Positions 17,409 through 27,115 are shown, counted from the stretch's first letter. The stretch is DNA of 64,000 nt from CBDEGU01 sp965238045 (GCA_965238045.1 CBDEGU010000012.1:1426001-1490000), one strand, 5' to 3'. The notes: generated from the sequence alone by a model not told the origin. Made by a program: numbers and translations.

Positions 17409-18332
17409 ATGTCGAAACTTGCATTCCTGTTTCCCGGGCAAGGCTCGCAGTTCGCCGGCATGGGGCGCGAATTGGTCGAGAAGTTTCCCGTCGCCCGGGC
17501 GATTTTCGATCAGGCCGACGAAGCCCTTCGATTCCCTCTCTCTCGGCTCTGTTTTGAGGGGCCGGAAGCGGATCTGAAGCTGACCGCCAACACCCAGCCC
17601 GCCATCCTGACCTGCTCGGTCGCCACGCTGGCCGTGCTCACCGAGCGGGGTGTCGCGGCCGACTACGTGGCCGGTCACAGTCTCGGCGAATACTCGGCTC
17701 TGGTCGCCGCGGGCGTGCTCGATTTCGTCGATGCGGTCCGGCTGGTGCGCAAGCGCGGAACGTACATGCAGGAAGCCGTCCCGGATGGTCAGGGAGCGAT
17801 GGCCGCTCTCGTCATGCTGCCGCCCGGCAAACTCGACGAGATTTGCGCCCAAGCAGCCCAGGGCGAGATTGTCAGCCCGGCGAATCTCAACTCCCCCGCG
17901 CAGGTCGTCATCGCCGGCAACACCGCGGCGGTCGGGCGCGCCATGGATCTCGCCAAGCAGGCCGGCGCCCGCAAGGTCGTCCGGCTGCCGGTCAGCGCGC
18001 CTTTCCACTGCGCTCTCATGCGGCCCGCGCAGCAACGGCTCATCGCGGACCTCGATCAGACGGCCTTCGCAGATCCGAAAATTCCCGTCGTCAATAACGC
18101 GGCCGCGCAACTGGTCCACACCGCTGAGGCGGCCCGGCAGGGTCTCAAGGATCAGGTACCCAACCCGGTGCACTGGGAGGAGTCGATTCGCTGCATGGTC
18201 TCGCAAGGCGCCGGGAGGTTCGTCGAAGTTGGGCCGGGCAAGATCCTCACCCGGCTGCTGCGCAATATCGACCGTTCGCTTCACGGCCAGAACGTTGGAG
18301 ATCTGGCCACACTGGAGGCCCTCTCACTATGA
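17409..18332 (+). CDS. fabD: Malonyl-CoA:ACP transacylase
   Basis: FabD loads malonate on acyl-carrier protein for fatty-acid synthesis. I start at the ATG at 17409 (MSKLAFLFPGQGSQFAGMG); the longer open frame overlaps the cytochrome gene. The 307-residue protein has the nucleophile motif GHSLGEYSAL, the Arg in VRKRGTYMQEA, the catalytic His region VSAPFHCALM and VEVGPGKILTRLL. Its stop overlaps the fabG start by 4 bases (ATGA). No acpP or fabF follows here. Confidence 0.97.
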   Translation: MSKLAFLFPGQGSQFAGMGRELVEKFPVARAIFDQADEALRFPLSRLCFEGPEADLKLTANTQPAILTCSVATLAVLTERGVAADYVAGHSLGEYSALVAAGVLDFVDAVRLVRKRGTYMQEAVPDGQGAMAALVMLPPGKLDEICAQAAQGEIVSPANLNSPAQVVIAGNTAAVGRAMDLAKQAGARKVVRLPVSAPFHCALMRPAQQRLIADLDQTAFADPKIPVVNNAAAQLVHTAEAARQGLKDQVPNPVHWEESIRCMVSQGAGRFVEVGPGKILTRLLRNIDRSLHGQNVGDLATLEALSL

Positions 18333-19060
18333 AAGATCGCATTGCGCTCGTTACCGGAGCCAGCCAGGGCATCGGACGCGCCTGCGCCCTGGAGCTGGCC
18401 GCCCGCGGCGCCAAGGTTGTCGCCGCCGCCCGGCGGGAAGACAAGCTCGCCACGCTGGTGGAAGAAATTCGCTCCGGCGGCGGCCGCGCCGAGGCCGTGC
18501 CTCTTGATGTCGCCTCGAAGGAGTCCATCCAGGCGGCCTTTGCCGAGATCAAGGAATTCGGCGTTGTCACGATTCTGGTCAATAACGCCGGCATCACCCG
18601 CGACGGACTCGCTCTGCGCATGACGGAAGAAAACTGGCGGCAGGTGCTCGACACCAATCTCACGGGAAGCTTTCTCTGCGCACAGGCGGCCTTGCAAGGC
18701 ATGCTGCGCCAGCGTTGGGGCCGCATCATCAACATTTCATCCGTCGTCGGACAGGCAGGTAATGCCGGACAAGCAAATTACGTCTCGGCCAAGGCCGGAT
18801 TGATCGGGCTTACCAAGTCGCTGGCGCTCGAAGTCGCCTCCCGCAATATCACCGTGAACACCGTCGCGCCCGGTTTCATTGCCACCGGCATGACCGAAGC
18901 ACTGGGCGAGAAGGTCCAGGAACAGATCCTCTCCGCGGTGCCGCTCCGGCGCATGGGCCAGCCAGAGGAGATCGCCAAGGCTGTCGCCTTTCTCGCCAGC
19001 GACGACGCCGCCTATATCACCGGACACATCCTCGGCGTCAACGGCGGCATGTACATGTAA
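18329..19060 (+). CDS. fabG: 3-oxoacyl-ACP reductase
   Basis: A 243-residue short-chain dehydrogenase that reduces 3-oxoacyl-ACP with NADPH. It has the TGASQGIG cofactor motif at about 10-17, NNAG in ILVNNAGITRDGLALRM, the catalytic Ser in IINISSVVGQAGNAGQ, YVSAK, and the C-terminal DDAAYITGHILGVNGGMYM typical of FabG. The 4-base overlap with fabD indicates one transcript and coupled translation. Confidence 0.96.
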   Translation: MKDRIALVTGASQGIGRACALELAARGAKVVAAARREDKLATLVEEIRSGGGRAEAVPLDVASKESIQAAFAEIKEFGVVTILVNNAGITRDGLALRMTEENWRQVLDTNLTGSFLCAQAALQGMLRQRWGRIINISSVVGQAGNAGQANYVSAKAGLIGLTKSLALEVASRNITVNTVAPGFIATGMTEALGEKVQEQILSAVPLRRMGQPEEIAKAVAFLASDDAAYITGHILGVNGGMYM

Positions 19061-19144
19061 GAACCACGACGAATGTGCGATCCTTCAGATATCGATGACG
19101 CCGGCAGCGATGGAAAACGCAACTAGCTGAGCGGCGCCCAAACC

Positions 19145-19585
19145 ATGCCACGAACCTTCAACCTTCAAGAAGCCGAAGACTGCCTGCCGCGGATCGAGGA
19201 ATGGCTGCGGGACGCCATCGATTCGAAACGGAAGGCTCTCGCGGCCGAAGAAGAACTGCAAGCGGTCAAGCAGCGGATCCAAAGCTATGGCGGCATCGAG
19301 ATCCGTCCCGCCGAAGTCGCCAGGCACCGGGCCGTCAAGAACAGTTCCATGGAGCGCCTTCGCAAGGCCCTCGGCAACATTGACCAGATCGGCTGTCTTA
19401 TCAAGGACCTCGACATCGGACTGATCGATTTCCCGGCCATGCTCGGCGCCGATGAGGTCTACCTCTGCTGGAAACTCGGCGAGCCCCGCATTGAGTTCTG
19501 GCACCCGGTGCAAGACGGTTTCGCCGGCCGCAAGCCGATCCGGGACGAGTTCGGCGCATCCACCGGCCCCTCGCGCCCGAGCTAA
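19145..19585 (+). CDS. DUF2203 family protein
   Basis: A 146-residue protein with the DUF2203 layout: an N-terminal helical part (FNLQEAEDCLPRIEEWLRD, then a charged coiled-coil-like stretch) and a C-terminal motif region KDLDIGLIDFPAML, VYLCWKLGEPRIEFWH and GFAGRKPI. The function of this family is not established. It follows fabG by 84 bases on the same strand and may be co-transcribed. The IS1182-family remnant begins about 40 bases after its stop. Confidence 0.88.
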   Translation: MPRTFNLQEAEDCLPRIEEWLRDAIDSKRKALAAEEELQAVKQRIQSYGGIEIRPAEVARHRAVKNSSMERLRKALGNIDQIGCLIKDLDIGLIDFPAMLGADEVYLCWKLGEPRIEFWHPVQDGFAGRKPIRDEFGASTGPSRPS

Positions 19586-19624
19586 CGCGCCCGAGCTGGC
19601 CCGCCCGCCATCCAAAGCGAAGCT

Positions 19625-20035
19625 AGGAGTCTGTCCCGCGGAAAAACCAAACAAGTACTGGAATGTTTGCAGGGAGAAGAGACACTAGAGCGATGGGGAC
19701 GAGCTATCGCGACCACAACCCGGAGCAGCCGTACTTGTTGCCGCCTTCGCCGCGGGACTGCTGCCCGAAAGCCATCTGGCCTGCTTCATCCGCGACACGC
19801 TGGAGCCGCTCGATCTGGGCGGGCTGCACCTGCGCTACCAAGGCGACCGGCGGTGGAAGAAGGCAAGCAGTTGATCGTGGCCGCGACGGTGGGCGCGAAC
19901 GCGGCCGACAACGGTTATCTGTGCGAGTTGCTCGATGGAATCAAGAGCAATACGGGACGCAAGCCGCGGCGGGGGTTGGCGGATGCGGGCTACCAGGGCG
20001 GCTTCTACGCCGGGCTGCTGGGCCGCCGTCAGTAA
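19625..20035 (+). pseudogene. IS1182-family transposase remnant
   Basis: Three reading frames each give a piece of one transposase: MGTSYRDHNPEQPYLLPPSP (from 19693), then LLPESHLACFIRDTLEPLDL in another frame, then QLIVAATVGANAADNGYLCE and RRGLADAGYQGGFYAGLLG in a third, ending at 20035. These match the start and an inner part of IS1182-family transposases, so most of the gene is deleted and the rest frameshifted. A possible end sequence (AGGAGTCTGTCCCGC) lies at 19625-19639. It abuts the 3' end of the minus-strand gene at 20029. Confidence 0.78.
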
Positions 20036-20448
20036 GGAAAGAATCCGACGGTCTTGGATTCCTTCTCGACCCAGAGGTTCGGCTGGGGCCGGCCGTTGAT
20101 CGTAAGCGTGATAATTACGCCGGTCTTTTGTGTATAGGACCCGCCGAGATGAAAGTCCCGGACCTTGCCCAGCGGACTCTCGGGGCCCCAGTCCTCCAAG
20201 AATTCGTCATAGGGATAGTAGCGGCAGGGTTCGGCCACGGTGCAGCCCCAGTAGCTATAGGCCTCTTCGTAACGCGTTCCCTCAAGAGCGCGGAGGAAAT
20301 GCTTGGCTTGGAGTTCTTCGCGCCAGTTGCGGAAGAAAATGTGGTAGATAACTCCCAGCGCCAGGCTGATCAGCAGGAGGGCGACGAGCACCTTGACAAA
20401 CTTTTCCCGCCGGAGATCCGCCTGCCCGTACTCCTCCAAGTAAGTCAT
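20029..20448 (-). CDS. Membrane-anchored protein of unknown function
   Basis: A 139-residue protein with a charged start, one membrane helix (about 19-40, VKVLVALLLISLALGVIYHIFF) and an outside domain of alpha/beta character with SYWGCTVAEPCRYYPYDEF and DFHLGGSYTQKTGVIITLTI. The pair of Cys residues could form a disulphide outside the membrane. I do not recognise the family; the fold may resemble small lumazine-binding/DUF4878-like domains, a guess from size and layout. It follows ompH on the same strand by 25 bases. The last codons overlap the IS remnant by 7 bases, so the natural end may have been altered. Confidence 0.6.
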   Translation of the reverse strand: MTYLEEYGQADLRREKFVKVLVALLLISLALGVIYHIFFRNWREELQAKHFLRALEGTRYEEAYSYWGCTVAEPCRYYPYDEFLEDWGPESPLGKVRDFHLGGSYTQKTGVIITLTINGRPQPNLWVEKESKTVGFFPY

Positions 20449-20473
20449 TCGGTACCGGCGAGCCGCGATTCTC

Positions 20474-20998
20474 CTACGGCGCGGCGACCGGATATGCCTT
20501 GTCGTAGGCGCTGGTGGCGTCCGCGGTGACGTTCAGCGCCGCGCTGACGTAAAGAGTGTTGGCGGCGTCGAGGACGAGGTCCAACCCTTTCTCGGCGGCC
20601 AGTTTGTTAATTACCTCGCGCATCTTCAGCGAGGCGCTCTGGAGAATCTCATTGCGTTCGAATTCGAAATCCGTCTGCACATCTTCATTGAGGCGCTGCG
20701 CCCGCCGCTGTTTTCGTTGCCCATCGGCCTGCAGTTGCGAGACATCGCTGTTGCCAGCCGTCTGGATCTTCTGTTGAATCGCCGCAAGATCTTTCGAAAG
20801 CTGGTCCAGCTCGTCGTAGCGGGGCTTGAACCTCTTCTGCAGATCCTCTCCGGCTTTCTTGATTTCCGCTGTAGCCTCGAGAGCCTTGGTGAAGTTCATC
20901 ACGCCGATCTTTACTTGGGCCGCCGCCTGTTGCGGAACCAGGATCATGCAGCCCAAGCCGAGGCTGAGCAGAAGTCTTCTTAAAATCTTTGCGCACAT
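20474..20998 (-). CDS. OmpH/Skp-family periplasmic chaperone
   Basis: I start at the ATG at 20998 (MCAKILRR), with AGGGAG upstream; a GTG at 21010 is an alternative. A signal peptide (LLLSLGLGCMILVPQQAAAQ) leads into KIGVMNFTKALEATAEIKKA and a long charged coiled coil (about 55-135), then NKLAAEKGLDLVLDAANTLYV near the C-terminus. This is the OmpH/Skp pattern: tentacle-like helices that hold unfolded outer-membrane proteins. The gene follows rseP and dxr on minus, a grouping seen around the outer-membrane assembly genes of many bacteria, although bamA is not here. Confidence 0.88.
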   Translation of the reverse strand: MCAKILRRLLLSLGLGCMILVPQQAAAQVKIGVMNFTKALEATAEIKKAGEDLQKRFKPRYDELDQLSKDLAAIQQKIQTAGNSDVSQLQADGQRKQRRAQRLNEDVQTDFEFERNEILQSASLKMREVINKLAAEKGLDLVLDAANTLYVSAALNVTADATSAYDKAYPVAAP

Positions 20999-21172
20999 TT
21001 GCGTTTCCACTCCCTACTTCTTCTTCATTCTTGTTCAGATGGATTCTCTCTATTCTGCCATGCTGTATCCGAGATCACCAGCGAGGCCCCTGTGCCGTGT
21101 CCCTGTGCCGTGTCCCTCTGCCGGCAGTCTTCCCGATCGCCCCCGCCTCACCCCGGCCGGAAGCAGGCGGGG

Positions 21173-22495
21173 TCAACCCGTCGAGAAGCTCTTCACGACA
21201 TCGTTATACATCACAAAGGTAAACAGCAGGATCAGGAAGAGAAAACCCACCTGCACAATGCGTTCCTTGATGACCAAACTGAGATCTCGTCTTATGACCG
21301 ATTCGACGATGAGCAGGGTAATCACACCGCCATCAAGAATGGGGATCGGCAACAGATTGAAGATTCCCAAGTTGAGACTGATTGCCGCCATTAGGCCGAA
21401 CAGCGCCGGCAGGCCGGAACGAGCCGCTTCGCCGGAAAGCCGGGCGATCCCGATGGGGCCTTCAAGAGATTTGGCCGACATCCTCTGCGCCACCAATCCG
21501 CGCAGAAAACGAATAATCAGGGTAGCGTTGTTCAGGTTTTGATGGACCGACTCCCGCAAGGCATCCACCAAACCGAGTTTCGTCTTGAGGATTCGGTAGT
21601 TGGGCTTTAGCGCCACGCCGATCATCCAAATATCCTTGCCGCCCGCATCACTCATCTCGGGCCGAATCACGAGAACCATCGTCTCATCGTCTCTTTTGAT
21701 TTGGAACTTCGCCGCCTCGCCATTGAGTTGTTGAATCACAGCGGGAACCTGTTCCACGGCGCGAACCGGCTCGCCATTGATGGCGAGCAGGGTATCGCCA
21801 GCCTTTACACCCGCCGCCTCGGCTGGAGAATCCGGCAGCGTCTTTTCGAGGAGCACCTCCGTTGTCTCGGACCAGCCCGCGGTTCCCGTTCCTGTCCGTT
21901 CATCCGCTGCAAAGGTCAGGGAAAGATCCATGCGCTGGCCATCCCGCTCAATGGTGACCGGAGTGGTCAGGAGCGCCGCGGTGATCTCGATCAGCCTGAC
22001 CGACTCCCAGGTTGGCGTGACTTGCCCGTCGATGGCCACGACGACGTCGCCGGCGCGAATGCCTGCCCTGGCCGCTGGGGAGTCGCTCACCACGTAACCA
22101 AGCAGGGCTGGTTCGTTCAAGAACGCGGGCTTTTCGTAGTGCAGCAGGAACAATCCGGTGAGAATGCCAATCGCAAGGCCAAAATTGAACAGCGGGCCCA
22201 TGACGGCAATGACCATTCGCTGCCAGCGAGGTTTGTTCGAAAAATCCCTCGGATCCTTGGATGTCTCTTCCGGGTTTTCGCCGGCCATCTTGACGAACCC
22301 GCCAAGGGGCAATAAACAGACCTTGAAGTCGGTCTCTCCCCGCTTGAAGCCGAAAAGTCGGGGACCGAAGCCGAAAGCGAACGCTTCGACCCTGACATCG
22401 AAGTACTTGGCGGCGAGAAAGTGGCCCAACTCGTGGACCAGAATCATCACGCCCAGCACGAAGACGAAAGCAAGTATGTTCTGAAGGAATCCCAT
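21173..22495 (-). CDS. rseP: RseP-type site-2 membrane metalloprotease
   Basis: A 440-residue intramembrane protease. The zinc site HELGH lies in MILVHELGHFLAAKYFDV near the N-terminus, and the third-ligand motif in NLGIFNLLPIPILDGG near the C-terminus. Two PDZ domains lie between (GYVVSDSPAARAGIRAGDVV and DSPAEAAGVKAGDTLL). RseP-type enzymes cleave anti-sigma factors and leftover signal peptides in the inner membrane. It begins 9 bases after dxr, so the two are co-transcribed. Confidence 0.95.
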   Translation of the reverse strand: MGFLQNILAFVFVLGVMILVHELGHFLAAKYFDVRVEAFAFGFGPRLFGFKRGETDFKVCLLPLGGFVKMAGENPEETSKDPRDFSNKPRWQRMVIAVMGPLFNFGLAIGILTGLFLLHYEKPAFLNEPALLGYVVSDSPAARAGIRAGDVVVAIDGQVTPTWESVRLIEITAALLTTPVTIERDGQRMDLSLTFAADERTGTGTAGWSETTEVLLEKTLPDSPAEAAGVKAGDTLLAINGEPVRAVEQVPAVIQQLNGEAAKFQIKRDDETMVLVIRPEMSDAGGKDIWMIGVALKPNYRILKTKLGLVDALRESVHQNLNNATLIIRFLRGLVAQRMSAKSLEGPIGIARLSGEAARSGLPALFGLMAAISLNLGIFNLLPIPILDGGVITLLIVESVIRRDLSLVIKERIVQVGFLFLILLFTFVMYNDVVKSFSTG

Positions 22496-22504
22496 CTATG
22501 CGTC

Positions 22505-23716
22505 CTAGGGCAGTGCCGTCTGGATCTTGGCGGCCTTCGTTTCCAAGACCACCTGTTTGGCGATTTCCCGCGCTTGCCGGTCCGCGTCGAGAACCTGCCG
22601 GATCGAGTCCGGACGAGATCGTATCGCTATCGCTCTTTCCATCGTCGTTTCGACCACCCTGGCGATGCCGGGGAAGGAGATCTCGGAGTTCAAGAAGGCG
22701 GCTACCGCGACCTCATCCGCCGCGTTGAGAACACATCCAGCGGTTCCCCCAAGATCCAGCGCCCGATAGGCGAGGCTGAGAAGCGGGAACTTCTGCCGGT
22801 CCGGCGGCTCGAAATCTAATTGTCTCACAGAATCCCAGCGCAGTCGCCGACCAACCTCGCCGGCTTCGCGCCGGGGGTAGGAGAAGGCATAGCGGATGGG
22901 CAGCTTCATATCCGTCGGACCAAGCTGCGCGATCACCGACCCATCGTTGAACTCGACAAGGGCGTGGACGATCGACTGCGGATGCACGACGACATCGACC
23001 TTGCTGGGGGGCAATCCAAAGAGTTTGCATGCCTCGATCACCTCAAATCCCTTGTTCATGAGCGTGGCCGAGTCAATGCTGATGCGGTTTCCCATTTTCC
23101 ACGTAGGATGATTGAGAGCCTGCTCGGGCGTGACCCGCTCTAGTTCAGACACCGGCAGTTGGCGAAACGGCCCGCCCGAGGCGGTGAGAATGAGCTTGTC
23201 CACCTCATCGGCCCTGCCGGCCCGCAGGCACTGATGAGCCGCGCAATGTTCACTGTCGACCGGAAGCAACTCCGCTCCAGACTCTCGGGCGGCGTCCATG
23301 AAAAGATCACCGGCGGCGACCAGGACTTCCTTATTCGCCAGCGCGACGCGCTTGCCGAGCCGAACCGCCTCGAAGGTCGCTTCCAGTCCGGCCACTCCGA
23401 CGATGGCCGATACGACCAGATCCACGCCGGCCGCCGTCACGGCGGCGAGATTGCCTTCCGGGCCATGCAGGATTTCGGGGTGGTAGCCGTCCGCGGACGA
23501 GTGCTGGCTGAAAACCTCCAGAAACCGCTCGCGAGCGGACGCATCCTTGACGGAGATCAGAGCAGGGCGGAATGCAAGCGCTTGGCGGACGAGTTCCCCG
23601 ACGTTCCCGCCGGCGGCCAGAGATACGACCTCCACCGGTTCGGATAGCTCGCGAATCACCTGTAGTGTGTTTCGGCCGATGGACCCTGTCGACCCTAATA
23701 TCGCTATCTTCCTCAT
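22505..23716 (-). CDS. dxr: 1-deoxy-D-xylulose-5-phosphate reductoisomerase
   Basis: Dxr makes 2-C-methylerythritol 4-phosphate with NADPH, the committed step of the MEP isoprenoid pathway. The 403-residue protein has the cofactor motif GSTGSIGRNTL, VALANKEVLVAAG, the metal-binding LLPVDSEHCAAHQCL, the flexible-loop stretch NHPTWKMGNRISIDSATLMN and the C-terminal helical domain. Length is normal. It heads the minus-strand dxr-rseP-ompH set. Confidence 0.96.
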   Translation of the reverse strand: MRKIAILGSTGSIGRNTLQVIRELSEPVEVVSLAAGGNVGELVRQALAFRPALISVKDASARERFLEVFSQHSSADGYHPEILHGPEGNLAAVTAAGVDLVVSAIVGVAGLEATFEAVRLGKRVALANKEVLVAAGDLFMDAARESGAELLPVDSEHCAAHQCLRAGRADEVDKLILTASGGPFRQLPVSELERVTPEQALNHPTWKMGNRISIDSATLMNKGFEVIEACKLFGLPPSKVDVVVHPQSIVHALVEFNDGSVIAQLGPTDMKLPIRYAFSYPRREAGEVGRRLRWDSVRQLDFEPPDRQKFPLLSLAYRALDLGGTAGCVLNAADEVAVAAFLNSEISFPGIARVVETTMERAIAIRSRPDSIRQVLDADRQAREIAKQVVLETKAAKIQTALP

Positions 23717-24243
23717 TAGGCGATTAGGCGAGACCTTGTGTCAAACTAGCACACGACCGCCTAGCGGCGATTTCATGCGACGAGGCGAGGCGATCCCCAC
23801 GAAGGACAATCATCCAATTTTCTGGAAGAAGAGAGGGGAGCCGGGGAGGTATTGGTTTCAGGGGTCTTTTGGTTGAGGTTAGTCTTGCTTTGGTGGGGGT
23901 TGCCCCCCCGGCTTTCTTAAACTATACCAAAGATCATAGATTCGTGCAAGTCTAAATCCGATATTCGGAATTTACCTTGGGATGAAAACGTACAGGTGGG
24001 GATTCGGCACGCCGCCGGAGACTTACCGGTTGGGCCGAGGACGGGGCTCGTTTCTGGAGGTTTCTGGAGGGGGAGCAGCCGCACGGGTTTCGGATGGAAG
24101 CTCAAAGACTGCATGTAAATATTTCATTATATGCCGCTTATGTGATTCTTGGGCGGTTGGGGCGAGGCCCGCGGTCCCTCCCGAGACTGTTTTGCGCTCC
24201 GCCGACTCTTGCTTCTATTCTGAGGTATTCTGAGGGCCGGGTG
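23717..24243. other. Divergent intergenic region between dxr and pncB
   Basis: These 527 bases lie between two genes pointing away from each other and should hold both promoters. I see GC-rich runs (GGGGGTTGCCCCCCCGG at about 23896-23912), a short tandem TTTCTGGAGG at about 24052-24071, and an AT-richer patch (24113-24140). No open frame has family resemblance and I cannot fix a -35/-10 pair. Confidence 0.5.
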
Positions 24244-25752
24244 ATGCTCACGATGACCGCCGCCGAATCCGACGACAGATCCCAAGCTCTGCTCACGGAC
24301 CTCTACCAGCTCACTATGGCGCAGGGTTACTGGGCCCAGGGTTACTGGGAGAGCGGCATGAACGGGCGTGAGGCTGTTTTCCATCTTTTCTTTCGCGAAC
24401 ACCCTTTTCAAGGAGGGTTTACGATCGCGGCCGGTTTGCAGCCGGCCATCGAGTTTGTCCGGGGTCTTCGATATCACGACTCGGACCTGGCATACCTAGA
24501 AACCATCCGCGGCAACGACGGGCAACCGCTTTTCGAGCGGGCGTTTCTCGAAGCGTTGGGGGCGCTGGAGTTCCGCTGTGATCTCGACGCCGTACCTGAA
24601 GGAACGGCCGTGTTTCCGCGGGAACCGATCGTCCGAGTCCGCGGCCCCTTGCCGCAGTGCCAACTGCTGGAAACGCCGCTGCTTACGATCATCAATTTCC
24701 AGACTCTGATTGCCACCAAATCGGCGCGGGTGTTTCTTGCCGCCGCCGGCGATCCGATCATGGAATTCGGGCTGCGGCGAGCGCAGGGGACCGATGGCGG
24801 CTTGGCCGCCTCGCGCGCTGCCTTCATCGGAGGCTGTAGCGGCACTTCGAATGTGCTGGCGGGAAAGCGGTACGGCCTGCCGGTGAAGGGCACGCACGCC
24901 CATAGCTGGGTGATGTCGTTTGAGACTGAAGCGGAAAGTTTCGACGCCTACGCCCGGGCCATGCCGAACAACTGCATTTTTCTGGTCGATACCTATGACA
25001 CGATCGAGGGCGTCAAGAAAGCCATTGAGACGAGCAAGAAGCTCGCCCGCCAGGGTCACCGCGTGGCCGGGATCCGGCTCGACTCGGGCGACCTGGTCAC
25101 GCTCAGCATCGCCGCGCGCGACTTGCTGGACCAAGCGGGTTTCCCCGACGCGGCGATTGTGGGCTCGGGAGACTTGGACGAACACCGGATCGCCGATCTC
25201 AAGAGCCGGGGATGCAAGATCGGCGTCTGGGGGGTGGGCACACGTCTCGCGACCGGCTACCCGGACGGATCGCTCGGCGGCGTCTATAAACTCGCCGCCA
25301 TCCGTGATGCGAATGGCGACTGGAACCACAAGCTGAAGCTTTCCGGCGATCCCGTCAAGCGAACCCTTCCGGGCATCCAGCAAGTCCGGCGCTTCGGTTC
25401 CGGTGACCGGTATATCGCCGACGTGATCTTCAACGAAGCCTCGCCTCCCGATGGCGACTGGGTGTCGTTCGCGCTCGGCGACCCGGGCCAGAGGTCCAAC
25501 CAGAAGCGAACCTTCGGGCGCGAGGCGGAGGCGAAGAACTTGCTGTTGCCGATGCTTCGAGCCGGTGATTTTGTGGACGATTGCCCGGCGCTGGATCAGG
25601 TGCGGCGGCACACGCTCGATGAACTGGAGCGGCTCGCGGACCCGGTCAAGCGGCTGGTGGATCCCGAGGTCTACCATGTCGGAGTTGAAAGTGGCCTGCG
25701 CGAGCTTGAGCAAGATCTGATCCGCCGCGTCCGTGGGCCCGCGCCACGCTAG
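24244..25752 (+). CDS. pncB: Nicotinate phosphoribosyltransferase
   Basis: This enzyme joins nicotinate and PRPP in NAD salvage. I choose the ATG at 24244 (MLTMTAAESDD), just after a GTG at 24241; the longer frame from 24094 reads through noncoding sequence. The 502-residue protein has LLTDLYQLTMAQGYW, EFGLRRAQGTDGG, VKGTHAHSWVMSF and the phosphate-binding side RLDSGDLVTLS, all family motifs. A 12-base tandem duplication gives QGYWAQGYWESGM where the family usually has QGYW once, adding four residues beside the active site. The upstream strand switch shows a promoter of its own. Confidence 0.95.
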   Translation: MLTMTAAESDDRSQALLTDLYQLTMAQGYWAQGYWESGMNGREAVFHLFFREHPFQGGFTIAAGLQPAIEFVRGLRYHDSDLAYLETIRGNDGQPLFERAFLEALGALEFRCDLDAVPEGTAVFPREPIVRVRGPLPQCQLLETPLLTIINFQTLIATKSARVFLAAAGDPIMEFGLRRAQGTDGGLAASRAAFIGGCSGTSNVLAGKRYGLPVKGTHAHSWVMSFETEAESFDAYARAMPNNCIFLVDTYDTIEGVKKAIETSKKLARQGHRVAGIRLDSGDLVTLSIAARDLLDQAGFPDAAIVGSGDLDEHRIADLKSRGCKIGVWGVGTRLATGYPDGSLGGVYKLAAIRDANGDWNHKLKLSGDPVKRTLPGIQQVRRFGSGDRYIADVIFNEASPPDGDWVSFALGDPGQRSNQKRTFGREAEAKNLLLPMLRAGDFVDDCPALDQVRRHTLDELERLADPVKRLVDPEVYHVGVESGLRELEQDLIRRVRGPAPR

Positions 25753-25864
25753 TTCGCGCCACGCTAGTCACGCTCTGGCGTCCCGCGGGCTACAATCTTT
25801 GAAGAAGGTGGAAAACCCAATAGGGAGTTCAGCCGTTACGAGTTCGTCTGGCAAGAGTTCATTC

Positions 25865-27043
25865 ATGCGAGAAGCCGTCATCGTCAATGTATTGCGCACG
25901 CCCACCGGAAAAGCGCCCCGCGGCTCGCTGAAAACCGTGCGGCCCGACGACATGGCGGCGGATGTCATCCGGGCCTTGCTGGAGCGGACGCCGGAAGTGA
26001 GCCCGGAAAGGATCGAGGACGTGATCCTGGGCTGCGCGATGCCCGAAGCCGAACAGGGCATGAACATAGCCCGCGTCGCGGCCCTGCGCGCCGGACTGCC
26101 CGATTCGGTGCCGGGCATGACGATCAACCGGTTCTGCAGTTCCGGCCTGCAGTCGATCGCCCTGGCGGCCGATCGCGTGCGCACGGGCGGCGCCGATGTC
26201 ATCCTCGCGGGCGGCGCCGAATCGATGAGCCTGATCCCCGGAGCCGGCCATAAGTTTGCTCCCAATCCCTGGATCGTCGAACACCTGCCCCAGCTCTACA
26301 TCAGCATGGGGCTGACGGCCGAGAAAGTCGTCGCCAAGTACGGCATCACAAGGGAAGCGCAAGACGAATTCGCGTTGCACAGCCACGGGAAAGCAGCCTC
26401 GGCTCGCGCCAGCGGAAAATTCGAGGAAGAGATCGTTCCGCTGACGGTGCGGCTGACGATGGCCGGAAACGGTTCCGTCGGCACGCGAGAGTTTCCCTTC
26501 ACACAGGATGAGGGCATCCGCGCGGATACGAGCGCCGAAAAGCTCGCGGCCCTTCCACCGGTTTTTCTGGCCGGAGGCAGCGTAACCGCCGGAAACTCTT
26601 CGCAAACCAGTGACGGGGCGGCGGTGGCCTTGGTCATGCCGGAAAGCCGGGCCCAATCGCTGGGACTGCGACCAATGGCTCGTTTTGTCAGCTTCGCGAC
26701 GGCGGGCGTGGCACCCGAGATGATGGGCATGGGCCCGGTCAAGGCCATTCCCAAGGCGCTGGCCCTGGCCGGACTCAGTCTCGACGATATCGGGCTGATT
26801 GAACTCAACGAGGCATTCGCCGGGCAAGCGCTGGCGGTCATGCAACTCGCGGAACTGGACCCGCAGATCGTCAACGTAAACGGTGGCGCCGTCGCTCTGG
26901 GGCACCCGCTTGGCGCGACCGGGGCCAAACTGACGGCGACTCTGCTGCGCGAAATGCGGCGGCGCGAAGTGCGGTACGGAATGGTCACGATGTGCGTCGG
27001 CGGCGGCCAGGGCGCGGCCGGCATTTTCGAGAGGGTCGCTTGA
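25865..27043 (+). CDS. Acetyl-CoA C-acyltransferase (thiolase)
   Basis: A 392-residue thiolase starting at 25865 (MREAVIVNVLRTPTGKA). It has the acyl-accepting Cys in NRFCSSGLQSIALAADRV, the family motifs NGGAVALGHPLGATGA with the catalytic His, and the second Cys in MCVGGGQGAAGIFE. Thiolases split 3-ketoacyl-CoA or condense acetyl-CoA. Pairing with a long acyl-CoA dehydrogenase 72 bases downstream points to beta-oxidation (FadA-like). No strong ribosome site precedes the start. Confidence 0.95.
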   Translation: MREAVIVNVLRTPTGKAPRGSLKTVRPDDMAADVIRALLERTPEVSPERIEDVILGCAMPEAEQGMNIARVAALRAGLPDSVPGMTINRFCSSGLQSIALAADRVRTGGADVILAGGAESMSLIPGAGHKFAPNPWIVEHLPQLYISMGLTAEKVVAKYGITREAQDEFALHSHGKAASARASGKFEEEIVPLTVRLTMAGNGSVGTREFPFTQDEGIRADTSAEKLAALPPVFLAGGSVTAGNSSQTSDGAAVALVMPESRAQSLGLRPMARFVSFATAGVAPEMMGMGPVKAIPKALALAGLSLDDIGLIELNEAFAGQALAVMQLAELDPQIVNVNGGAVALGHPLGATGAKLTATLLREMRRREVRYGMVTMCVGGGQGAAGIFERVA

Positions 27044-27115
27044 TCTTTTCCCTTCAGCGGTCGCCAGCATCTCTATGATGCCACTGGACCTGGAGACCTG
27101 TTGGGACGCCGCGCG

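Noticed and set aside
25859..27070. A 403-codon minus frame antisense to the thiolase
   Set aside because: Codon-periodicity shadow of a high-GC gene; the plus frame has all thiolase motifs.
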